Assembly (NCBI GenBank): GCA_003486385.1
Contig: DNFT01000032.1
Span: 1-64,000 of the forward strand
Reading direction: 5' to 3'
DNA: 64,000 bases
Source: Eubacterium sp.
GTDB lineage: Bacteria > Bacillota > Clostridia > Lachnospirales > Lachnospiraceae
Positions 43,112 to 50,865 of this stretch are shown piece after piece. Positions within the stretch are counted from its first letter, which is position 1. Each line of letters opens with the position of its first letter. A program made the position numbers and the translations under genes. The notes below the pieces were generated by a model. The model was not told the DNA's origin. It made no database searches and saw nothing but the letters and a program-made list of their open reading frames with translations.

Positions 43112-43333
43112 ATTTTAATAGTATAATTTTAATCAAAAATACAATCATCATATATTAAACAGGTGCGAATATGGCGGTAAGTTGTCTATGCACGCGTTGA
43201 CAATATAAAAAACAAATCTTCACCATTTTGAAGTGATATCCAATCTGCCATATAGAGGATAATTATTGTAATAAACAGCTGGTGAATATTTCTTTTGCGA
43301 ATATCTGAATTATCGTATTTACGGAGGAGCGTT

Positions 43334-44020
43334 ATGAGTGAGAAAGTTTCTTATACTGAATATATAGATACAATTGCAGAATGTCCTTTATTTAAGGATA
43401 TCCCTGTTGAAAAAATTGAAGAAATGATACTTTTTCTTAATGGTTTTGCAAAGACCTTTAAAAAAGGGGAAACTCTTGTAAGGCACGGTGAACCCTTTAG
43501 ATACGCCGGAATTATACTCAAAGGAAAAGTTGAAGTCTCGTATACCAATTACCAGTTTGATAAGTTAAATGTAAATCATTTCACAGCTCCCAATGTCTTT
43601 GGTGAGGCTCTCGCAATAAAAAAAATCAGCTATAGCCCAATTCAGGTTGATGCCATAGCTGACTGTATTATTCTTTTTATTGATTTGAATTATCTGATGT
43701 GTTCAAAGGAAAGATGTTGTTCTGCATGCACATTCAATCATCAGTTATTGTTAAATCTCACAAGCCGCATGGCTGACCAGAACATCTTTACCAACCTTAA
43801 ACTTCGGATTCTCAGCCAGAAGTCGCTCCGTGACAAAATCATTGTATATCTCTACAGCTTACAGCCGGACAATAACAACGTGAGGACAATCCCCTTCTCG
43901 CAGACCGCACTGGCTGAATTTTTAAACGTCAACAGAAGTGCCCTTTCAAGGGAATTGGGTAGAATGCAGGATGAAAATATCATCCGGTTAAACGGAAAGG
44001 CTTGTGTCATTTGCGAATAA
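43334..44020 (+). CDS. Crp/Fnr family regulator, HcpR-like
   Basis: 228 residues from ATG 43334 (GGAGGA 6 bases upstream); a longer frame starting at 43295 is not supported. N-terminal cyclic-nucleotide-type sensor barrel (GETLVRHGEPFRYAGIILKG), a dimerisation helix, and a C-terminal winged helix (QTALAEFLNVNRSALSRELGRM). At the start of the dimer helix there is an unusual CSKERCCSAC cluster of four cysteines, which could bind an Fe-S cluster or react with NO. Divergent from hcp, so a nitrosative-stress regulator like HcpR is likely; the ligand is not known from sequence. Confidence 0.82.
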   Translation: MSEKVSYTEYIDTIAECPLFKDIPVEKIEEMILFLNGFAKTFKKGETLVRHGEPFRYAGIILKGKVEVSYTNYQFDKLNVNHFTAPNVFGEALAIKKISYSPIQVDAIADCIILFIDLNYLMCSKERCCSACTFNHQLLLNLTSRMADQNIFTNLKLRILSQKSLRDKIIVYLYSLQPDNNNVRTIPFSQTALAEFLNVNRSALSRELGRMQDENIIRLNGKACVICE

Positions 44021-44131
44021 TATGTATTTTCATCCATAAGTAGCATTGTGCTTCCTTACAGCTTCTACAGCATATAGTTTTAAAATCTATAACACTGTGC
44101 AGACAATATATGTTTTTGGCTGTAAACAAGT

Positions 44132-44437
44132 TTACATGTCCTTCTGCCTCATAATGTCCAGATGATGATTCCGCACCCAAAGGCACATATCAATTATTAC
44201 TGCGGTCATGTTGATGAAATAAAACACAAAGCCAAGAATAAATATCCAGTCCAAAGCTATTCCCTGTGATACCTGCAGGCTTTTTCTTATAATTCCACAG
44301 ATATAACCTATAAGAATAAAGACTTCAAACACAATGCTTTTTCCCTTAGCTGTTCTGGAAATATAAGATTTATGAATGGAGATAGGCCATGACAGTCCCC
44401 AGCAAAAAATCATAATTGCTTCTAAAAGATTAATCAT
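44132..44437 (-). CDS. small PQ-loop-like membrane protein
   Basis: About 101 residues, three hydrophobic helices. The pattern GLSWPISIHKSYISRTAKGKS, helix, GYICGIIRK, helix with FYFINM, and a final VIIDMCLWVRN resembles PQ-loop/SemiSWEET-like half-transporters; the SWP motif replaces the usual PQ. Such proteins form dimers, but the substrate here is unknown. I start at ATG 44437 (AGGGG 7 bases upstream); the longer frame to 44512 would be encoded by two stem-loops in the leader. Confidence 0.6.
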   Translation of the reverse strand: MINLLEAIMIFCWGLSWPISIHKSYISRTAKGKSIVFEVFILIGYICGIIRKSLQVSQGIALDWIFILGFVFYFINMTAVIIDMCLWVRNHHLDIMRQKDM

Positions 44438-44449
44438 TGTTATACCCCT

Positions 44450-44514
44450 GCATACTGCAAGCATAGCTTGCAGTACTGCCACCAATAAGTTGTTTGAAAG
44501 TTTCACTTTCAAAC
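44450..44514. other. two stem-loops between pcp and the PQ-loop-like gene
   Basis: TACTGCAAGC (44453-44462) pairs perfectly with GCTTGCAGTA (44466-44475), loop ATA, and GTTTGAAAG (44492-44500) pairs with CTTTCAAAC (44506-44514). Neither is followed by a T run on the minus strand. They follow the pcp stop directly and precede the next ribosome site, so may protect or partly terminate the transcript. Confidence 0.6.
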
Positions 44515-45171
44515 TTATACACCTGCCAGATAATCAATCATAATCTGGATTCCCTTCACCATATCATCAAGCTCCATCGAATAGCGGTTGTCAAGTTCCT
44601 TTTTACCCTGTAGCTGCTCCGGCAAAAACGGGACATGTACAAAGCCCGAAATCATATTCCCTGATTTTGAGGCAAGGTGTGCACCGACGTACATCACATG
44701 ATTGCACACATAGGTTCCGGCTGAATAGGAGGCGCGGCAGCCTATCCCTGCTTCATTCACTTTTCTTATCAAATCCCATACCGGCAAGGTCGAAAAATAT
44801 GCATTTTCTCCTTCCGGGTATATTACACTATCCACCTTTTCAACTCCCGCAGAGTCCGCTAAAACTGCAGTTCCGTCCGAATACATGCCGTTGTCCATAT
44901 TGATGGCTACACGCTCAACATGGATATACGGCGAATTCCCGGCTTGTCCAAGTGACAAAATAATGTCCGGGCTTTCCTTTTTTACAAGCTCTTCCAAAAT
45001 TCCGGTGGTACGGTCAAACTCAACCGGAAGAATCCGCTTAATAAGCTGTATACCCTCCGGTGCTGTTATTCTCTCAACTATAAGCTGGGATGGATTTAGT
45101 GTCCTGCCGTTGAATGCCTCGAAACCGGTCAGTAATATTTTTTTAGATGCTTTGATGTTTCCTTTTTCCAT
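44515..45171 (-). CDS. pcp: pyroglutamyl-peptidase I
   Basis: 218 residues, C15 cysteine peptidase that removes N-terminal pyroglutamate from peptides in the cytoplasm. TGFEAFNGRTLNPS at the N-terminus, catalytic Glu in SPYIHVERVAIN, catalytic Cys in GTYVCNHVMYVG and His in GFVHVPFLPEQ. The GGAGGAG upstream of ATG 45171 is about 14 bases away, longer than usual, so the start could be a few codons downstream. About 230 bases separate it from the spoIVB 3' end; that gap contains the spoIVB terminator. Confidence 0.92.
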   Translation of the reverse strand: MEKGNIKASKKILLTGFEAFNGRTLNPSQLIVERITAPEGIQLIKRILPVEFDRTTGILEELVKKESPDIILSLGQAGNSPYIHVERVAINMDNGMYSDGTAVLADSAGVEKVDSVIYPEGENAYFSTLPVWDLIRKVNEAGIGCRASYSAGTYVCNHVMYVGAHLASKSGNMISGFVHVPFLPEQLQGKKELDNRYSMELDDMVKGIQIMIDYLAGV

Positions 45172-45349
45172 ATTTTTTTGTAAACTCCTCCGTCATTGGC
45201 AGCTTAAGTAATCATTCCTTCTGTAATTTAAAAAATATATTTCTAAGAATATATATAATCACATTTTCGAACATTTTCAATATTACTTCATTTTCACCTT
45301 AAAATCAACTTTAATATTACTTCAGACAATCTTTATTAGGTGCTGAATT

Positions 45350-45381
45350 CTAAAATAAGAGGACAGATTTCTCCATCCTCT
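45350..45381 (-). terminator. intrinsic terminator after spoIVB
   Basis: AGAGGA (45358-45363) and TCCTCT (45376-45381) close a hairpin read on the minus strand after the spoIVB stop, followed by TTATTTTA. A near-identical hairpin stands at 62504-62532. Confidence 0.7.
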
Positions 45382-45403
45382 CAAGTTTTCCGCTAATACT
45401 GCT

Positions 45404-46711
45404 TTATTTCTCCAACATCTCCTCAATGAATATCCCATACCCTTTAGCCGGGTCATTGACAAGCACATGGGTCACGGCACCTATCACAGAGCCGTCCTGG
45501 ATAATCGGGCTGCCGCTCATTCCCTGAATTATTCCTCCTGTAAGCTCTAACAGCTCCTTGTCCGTTACGGTAAATGAAATCCCTTTATTGACATTATTGT
45601 TCGATAAATCCGCACCGGTTATATATATTTCGTAATCGCGCACAGCTCCGTCTATGAAGCTTCTTATATATGCCCTGCCCTTTTTTACATCCTGCTTGTA
45701 TTTCACAGGCAGAGCATAGCTGTCAATGTACTTGTAAATATTCTCATGGCAGGTGCCGTAGATTCCGATTTCGGTGTTGTTCTCTATTTTCCCCAGAAAA
45801 TATTCACTGCTGTAATTGATTGAACCTACAACCTCACCCGGGATTCCTGCTTTTCCCTTGACAATCGACCATATCCTTGCACAGTATAATCTTCCTCCGC
45901 CTGAGGAGACAAGCTTGCCGGTATCTATATCGCTGATGCCATGTCCTAATGCCCCGAAGCGCCCATTCTTATCTATATATGTGAGGGTTCCAAGTCCCTG
46001 ACAGTCATCACGAACCCATGTTCCGATTCTAGCCTTGCCATCCTTATCTATAACAGGTGTTATGCGCACCTGTATATAGCTTCCATTGCGGTACAGTCCG
46101 ATATTGACATGCTCACTTCCTTGCGATACTTGAAGGTTTAACTGGTTTATAAGCTCCTCCTTTGTCGCAACACTGTTATCATTCACGCTTACTATATAAT
46201 CTCCCGGCCACAGCACCTCTGAGGCGGGACACCTGAGTGTTCCATCGGTAAGAGTGATGTCACCTATATCGACAACCATAACACCCTTTGTCTCAATATA
46301 GATTCCTACCGGGATGCCACAGGGAATGACAAGAACTTCATCACATACATTCAGCTTAACATTCTTTAAATTTATGATTCCCAAAAGCCTGAAATTAAGA
46401 TTATAATTTCCGCTCTCACCCGTGCTTATATTCAATGTGTCAAGAAGATTGACATTGACAGCTTTTACATTTGTCGCGTATGCCTGCACAGCTTCACTAT
46501 CATCTCCTGTCTCCTTCTGTTCAACCGTTCCGACAAAAGGAACATTAAAATTCAGCCTCTCGACCGAATTCTTATTTAAATTGATTGTATCAGGAATTAA
46601 GTTTTTGACAGCATATATATAATAGACTGCACACCCGATTATCCCTGCGGCGAGGAGCCATATAAGAAATCGTCTGTATTTTTTCCTGCAATCAGTGCAT
46701 ACTCTTTCCAT
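45404..46711 (-). CDS. spoIVB: SpoIVB peptidase
   Basis: About 435 residues. A secreted serine peptidase (S55) that signals from the forespore to activate SpoIVFB and pro-sigma-K. One N-terminal membrane anchor (LIWLLAAGIIGCAVYYIYAV), a PDZ domain (GDYIVSVNDNSVATKEEL), and the peptidase domain with His in GALGHGISD and catalytic Ser in GMSGSPII. A CTDCRKK cysteine pair precedes the anchor. ATG 46711 has GAGGG 5 bases upstream; ATG 46723 lacks a site. In most Clostridia spo0A follows directly; here other genes intervene. Confidence 0.93.
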   Translation of the reverse strand: MERVCTDCRKKYRRFLIWLLAAGIIGCAVYYIYAVKNLIPDTINLNKNSVERLNFNVPFVGTVEQKETGDDSEAVQAYATNVKAVNVNLLDTLNISTGESGNYNLNFRLLGIINLKNVKLNVCDEVLVIPCGIPVGIYIETKGVMVVDIGDITLTDGTLRCPASEVLWPGDYIVSVNDNSVATKEELINQLNLQVSQGSEHVNIGLYRNGSYIQVRITPVIDKDGKARIGTWVRDDCQGLGTLTYIDKNGRFGALGHGISDIDTGKLVSSGGGRLYCARIWSIVKGKAGIPGEVVGSINYSSEYFLGKIENNTEIGIYGTCHENIYKYIDSYALPVKYKQDVKKGRAYIRSFIDGAVRDYEIYITGADLSNNNVNKGISFTVTDKELLELTGGIIQGMSGSPIIQDGSVIGAVTHVLVNDPAKGYGIFIEEMLEK

Positions 46712-46766
46712 AATAACCCTCATTTCTGAGCGATTTAAAGCAAAATCACGATGGAAACATTACAAA

Positions 46767-46844
46767 AGACCATCCCAATCCATCATCATGGCAATCTGTT
46801 TTCGCTCGAAACGGATTGCCTGTATTGAAGCCTTGTTATGGTCT
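46767..46844. other. nested stem structure between recN and spoIVB
   Basis: Outer stem AGACCAT (46767-46773) with ATGGTCT (46838-46844); inner stem GGCAATC (46790-46796) with GATTGCC (46814-46820), extended by GTTT/GAAAC pairs. It lies within the 169-base gap and would form in the spoIVB leader. It may contain a recN terminator without a clear T run, or be a regulatory RNA fold. Confidence 0.45.
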
Positions 46845-46880
46845 TAGTATGCAACACATATTTATTTTAAAACAGACAGA

Positions 46881-48545
46881 TTATGGTGTGTATCTTTTAA
46901 GCTCTCTTGCATTGGATACTGCGGTATCCGTAATTGAATCCCCGCCAAGCATTCTGGCAAGCTCCATAACCGAACCATCATAATCAAGTTCAGTTATATT
47001 GGTTACTGTCTTATTATCCCTTATTGATTTGATTATTCCAAAATGTTTCTTTGCCATCGCAGCTATCTGAGGAAGATGGGTTATGCATATTACCTGACGT
47101 TTTTTAGCAATCTGATCAAGCTTGTTCGCTACCATCTGTGCAGTTCTGCCGCTTATGCCCGTGTCTATCTCATCAAAGATAAGCGTATCTATCTCATCCT
47201 GATCTGCGAGAACAGTCTTGATTGCAAGCATTATTCGTGAAAGCTCACCTCCTGAGGCAACCTTGGCAAGAGGCTTCGGCTCCTCTCCCGGATTCACGCT
47301 GATGAGGTACTCAACATGATCCATTCCGTTTGCAGAGGGTTTTTCAAGCGGTTTAAAATCAATTCTGAAATCAACACTCAAAAAATTAAGCTCCATGAGC
47401 GCCTGAGTGATTTCTTTTTCAAGTCCTGCCGCGGCTTTTTTTCTTATTTTGCTTATATTATCTGCTGTTTTTACAAGTTTATCATAAGATTTTTCAAGTT
47501 CGGCAAGTACAATTCTGCGATTGGCTTCATACTCATTAAGGAAATCATATTTCTGTTTCTTTGCCTCAAGTGCCGCAAGAACACTCTCTATACTGCCGCC
47601 GTGCTTCGCCTTTAGGTTGTTTATCACATCAAGTCTTTCCTCAAGCTGTGAATATTTTTCCTCGTCAAATTCAAGCCCCGACATATATGCTGACAGCTCC
47701 CTCTCAAAATCTGATATAAGGCTCTCTATATCCGATAGCTGCGAGGCTAAGCCCTCCATCGCCTCATCATACTGCATAACCTCACTTACCGCTTTATACG
47801 CCCTGCCGATAAGCTCGGTTGCATTATCACAGTCATCCGAATTGACACATTCCTCCGCCTGTGCGAGTGCCTCAGCGATTTTTCTTGAATTTTTCGCTCT
47901 GCGGTACTCAGCTTCGAGACTCTCATCTTCTCCGGGATGTATCGCCGCCGCCTCAATCTCATTTATCTCATATTCAAGAAAATCGAGATTTCTCTTTCTC
48001 TGTTCCTCGTCCATGTCAAATTCGGACAGCCTGTGCCCAAGCGTCCTGTACTCCTCATAAGCCCTGGAATACTCCTTCATGGCTGGCTCAAGCTCATGCC
48101 TTGCATATCTGTCAAGTATCTGCAGGTGGTTAGCAGGATAGATAAGTGACTGGTGCTCATGCTGACCATGTATATCAATGAGGAGCGACGTTATATCACG
48201 GACTGTTGCCAGAGTGACATTCTCACCGTTTATCTTCATAATATTTCTGTTTTCAGTGAATTTTCTGGAAATCAGAACCTGATTATCTGTGACAAAGATA
48301 TCTTTTGCGGCGAGCGCCGACACAGTGGAAGCATCAACCTGAAACAAAAGTTCAACACTTGCATAGTCCCCATGCTTTCCAAGAATATCGCGTGAAGCTT
48401 TTGCTCCCAGTGCAAGATTTATGGAGCCTAATAAAATAGATTTACCGGCTCCCGTTTCACCTGTAAGAATGTTAAGACCTTCATCAAAAAAGACATCCGC
48501 TTCGTCAATAAGGGCAAGATTCTTAACATGCAAATTAATTAACAT
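46881..48545 (-). CDS. recN: DNA repair protein RecN
   Basis: 554 residues, SMC-like ATPase of double-strand break repair. Walker A GETGAGKS at residues 29-36, coiled-coil arms about residues 160-360, ABC signature KVASGGELSRIMLAIK and Walker B LIFDEIDTGISG, then the H-loop CITHLPQIAAMA. GGAGG precedes ATG 48545. Full length. Its place between argR and spoIVB is the standard Firmicutes order. Confidence 0.96.
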   Translation of the reverse strand: MLINLHVKNLALIDEADVFFDEGLNILTGETGAGKSILLGSINLALGAKASRDILGKHGDYASVELLFQVDASTVSALAAKDIFVTDNQVLISRKFTENRNIMKINGENVTLATVRDITSLLIDIHGQHEHQSLIYPANHLQILDRYARHELEPAMKEYSRAYEEYRTLGHRLSEFDMDEEQRKRNLDFLEYEINEIEAAAIHPGEDESLEAEYRRAKNSRKIAEALAQAEECVNSDDCDNATELIGRAYKAVSEVMQYDEAMEGLASQLSDIESLISDFERELSAYMSGLEFDEEKYSQLEERLDVINNLKAKHGGSIESVLAALEAKKQKYDFLNEYEANRRIVLAELEKSYDKLVKTADNISKIRKKAAAGLEKEITQALMELNFLSVDFRIDFKPLEKPSANGMDHVEYLISVNPGEEPKPLAKVASGGELSRIMLAIKTVLADQDEIDTLIFDEIDTGISGRTAQMVANKLDQIAKKRQVICITHLPQIAAMAKKHFGIIKSIRDNKTVTNITELDYDGSVMELARMLGGDSITDTAVSNARELKRYTP

Positions 48546-48599
48546 ATATTTCCTCCTTCTGACAGAATCTCTCTGTATAAAAGGTATCCCCCGTGAGTT

Positions 48600-49052
48600 T
48601 TACTTGTTTACCAGTTTATGTATCTTATCCATGAGATCCTTCGTATCCTCAACTGTTCTCACCGCACACATTACAGTGTCATCACCGGCTATACAGCCGA
48701 CAATCTCATGCCATGGCATTGCATCTATCGCAGCGGCTACCGCCATTGCCATTCCCGAAACTGTCTTGACAACAAGAATATTCTGCGCCATATCAACTGA
48801 TATATACGCTTCCTTGAGAATACGGATAAACTTATCACTCATAGAGCTGTCTTTACCATCAAGAATTACATATTTCTGCTTTCCGGCTCCATTAGAAACC
48901 TTTGTCAGCTTTAGCTCCCTTATATCTCTTGAGACGGTTGCCTGCGTCACATTATAGCCTTCACTGTTAAGCCTGTCCGCAAGATCTTCCTGCGTTTCTA
49001 TATCATACCTGCGTATGAGTTCAATAACCTTGGCGTGGCGTTCAGCCTTCAT
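48600..49052 (-). CDS. argR: arginine repressor
   Basis: 150 residues. N-terminal winged helix (DIETQEDLADRLNSEGYNVTQATVSRDIRELKL, here quoted in parts: NVTQATVSRDIREL is the recognition region) and a C-terminal arginine-binding hexamerisation domain with GDDTVMCAVRTVEDT. It controls arginine synthesis and catabolism. Starts 32 bases after nadK with a GGGGAT ribosome site before ATG 49052. No arginine genes lie in the window. Confidence 0.95.
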   Translation of the reverse strand: MKAERHAKVIELIRRYDIETQEDLADRLNSEGYNVTQATVSRDIRELKLTKVSNGAGKQKYVILDGKDSSMSDKFIRILKEAYISVDMAQNILVVKTVSGMAMAVAAAIDAMPWHEIVGCIAGDDTVMCAVRTVEDTKDLMDKIHKLVNK

Positions 49053-49084
49053 ATTTAATCCCCGCTTTCATTTTATATATGCGT

Positions 49085-49942
49085 CTATATCACACTCATT
49101 TTCTTTCCCAAAACCTGAAAGAAGCTAAGCTTGCTTGTCTTTACAATCTTCGCCTTTTTAGGTGCCCTTGTAATAATAACCTTATCTCCCGAAATAAGAT
49201 TGGTATGCAGCTCTCCGTCAAATGAGGCAACTCTCTCCTCCTGATTTGAACGGCTCTTACTCATCTTCACACAGATTTCATCGAACGAATCAAGGATAAT
49301 GCTTCTCTGATTGATTTTATGCGGGCATACAGGTGTGAGAATAATAAGCTCTGAGTTCGGCTGCGCAATCGGTCCTCCGGCTGAGAGATTATATGCGGTG
49401 GAGCCGGTAGGCGTGGAAATGATAAGTCCGTCCGCCGTATAGGAGGTCAGATATTCATCATTTACATATATATCGAAATCAATTACCCTGAGTGCTCCGC
49501 TTCTGTTAATAACAATATCATTTAAAGCAACATTGGTATAAATAAGCCTGCCATCCCTGTATGCTTTGCCTTCAAGCATCATTCTCTCGTCTATCTCATA
49601 GTCCCCTCCGAGAACACAATCAATAGCCGGAAAGGCCTGATCCTTATCTATATCAACAAGGAATCCCAATGTTCCTATATTAATTCCAAGAAGCGGAAGC
49701 TCCAGCTGGCTTAAATCTCTTGCTGCCTGAATAAGTGTTCCATCACCGCCAAGTACAATAACGCAGTCCGTATCAGCCGGAACAAGATCAGCATTTGTAT
49801 AGTTATAATCAGTATTATTCACAGCCTCTCTTGTCTGCGTATAACAAGTCTTTCCCTTAGACTCCAGATAATCTATTATGCTGTTGGTAAAAACTAAATC
49901 CTTATCCTTTGCCGTGTTGGTGACAATAAAAAATTTTTCCAT
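49085..49942 (-). CDS. nadK: NAD kinase
   Basis: About 285 residues. It phosphorylates NAD to NADP. GGDGT motif in VLGGDGTLIQAARD, followed by GINIGTLGFL, then TPTGSTAYNLSAGGP, the family's second nucleotide site. ATG 49942 is preferred with AAGG 8 bases upstream; a GTG directly before it is possible. Standard place between tlyA and argR. Confidence 0.95.
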   Translation of the reverse strand: MEKFFIVTNTAKDKDLVFTNSIIDYLESKGKTCYTQTREAVNNTDYNYTNADLVPADTDCVIVLGGDGTLIQAARDLSQLELPLLGINIGTLGFLVDIDKDQAFPAIDCVLGGDYEIDERMMLEGKAYRDGRLIYTNVALNDIVINRSGALRVIDFDIYVNDEYLTSYTADGLIISTPTGSTAYNLSAGGPIAQPNSELIILTPVCPHKINQRSIILDSFDEICVKMSKSRSNQEERVASFDGELHTNLISGDKVIITRAPKKAKIVKTSKLSFFQVLGKKMSVI

Positions 49943-49981
49943 CACTGTAGCCTTACCCTTCTGTAAAAAATTATATATATG

Positions 49982-50779
49982 TTACAACATTTCATGTGCT
50001 TTTTCAACAATTTCGCGAATATTAAACGGAAGTTCACCCGGCTCCTCATCACTCTTTCTAAGATGAAGCAGATATTCGATGTTCCCCTCCGGCCCCTTTA
50101 TAGGTGAAAACTCAAGGTTAAGCGGAATAAATCCGTTAGCCGCTGCAAATGCCGTCACGTTCTCAATAACCTCAATATGGACTGCCTTATCCCTCACTAC
50201 ACCTTTCTTTCCTACTTTCTCCCTTCCTGCTTCAAACTGTGGCTTGATAAGTGCCGCAACCTCTCCACCGTCCCTTAACAGGGCACGCACAGGCAGAAGA
50301 ACCTTCGTCAACGAAATAAAAGAGACATCAATACTTGCAAAATCAATAACATCAGCTATATCCTCCGGTGTCACAAACTTGATATTCGTCTTCTCCATCA
50401 CAACAACACGTTCATCCTGACGGAGTCTCCAGTCAAGCTGACCGTGGCCTACATCAACGGAATACACCTTCACGGCACCATTCTGCAGCATACAGTCTGT
50501 AAAGCCGCCGGTTGAGGCACCTACATCCATACATACCCTGCCCTCCAATGATATATCAAAATGGGTCATGGCCTTTTCAAGCTTAAGTCCGCCTCTGCTT
50601 ACATATTTCATCGTAACACCATGTATTTCTATCTGGCTTGTGACGTCAAACATGGAGCCTGCCTTATCTTCACGCTGACCATTCACGAACACATTGCCCG
50701 CCATGATGATTGCCTTAGCCTTTTCCCTCGAATCGGCAAGCCTGCGTTCAACAACAAGCACATCCAGTCTTTCCTTCAT
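49982..50779 (-). CDS. tlyA: TlyA family rRNA 2'-O-methyltransferase
   Basis: About 265 residues. N-terminal S4 RNA-binding domain (ERLDVLVVERRLADSREKAK) and a Rossmann methyltransferase with SAM site DVGASTGGFTDC. TlyA enzymes methylate 16S and 23S rRNA; some are called hemolysins. ATG 50779 has GAGGA 6 bases upstream; longer starts to 50851 give non-family sequence. Its leader shares about 20 bases with that of spoIVB, including a CTCGGAAATGAG hairpin over the ribosome site. Confidence 0.93.
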   Translation of the reverse strand: MKERLDVLVVERRLADSREKAKAIIMAGNVFVNGQREDKAGSMFDVTSQIEIHGVTMKYVSRGGLKLEKAMTHFDISLEGRVCMDVGASTGGFTDCMLQNGAVKVYSVDVGHGQLDWRLRQDERVVVMEKTNIKFVTPEDIADVIDFASIDVSFISLTKVLLPVRALLRDGGEVAALIKPQFEAGREKVGKKGVVRDKAVHIEVIENVTAFAAANGFIPLNLEFSPIKGPEGNIEYLLHLRKSDEEPGELPFNIREIVEKAHEML

Positions 50780-50865
50780 AGTAATCCTCATTTCCGAGCG
50801 ATTTATCATCTGACGATGCCATAACAGCAACCTGCTCCCGCTCAACAGCAAATCGCATATACAGC

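Noticed and set aside
47521..48060. 179-codon plus-strand open frame opposite recN
   Set aside because: Serine-rich antisense shadow of a well-conserved gene.
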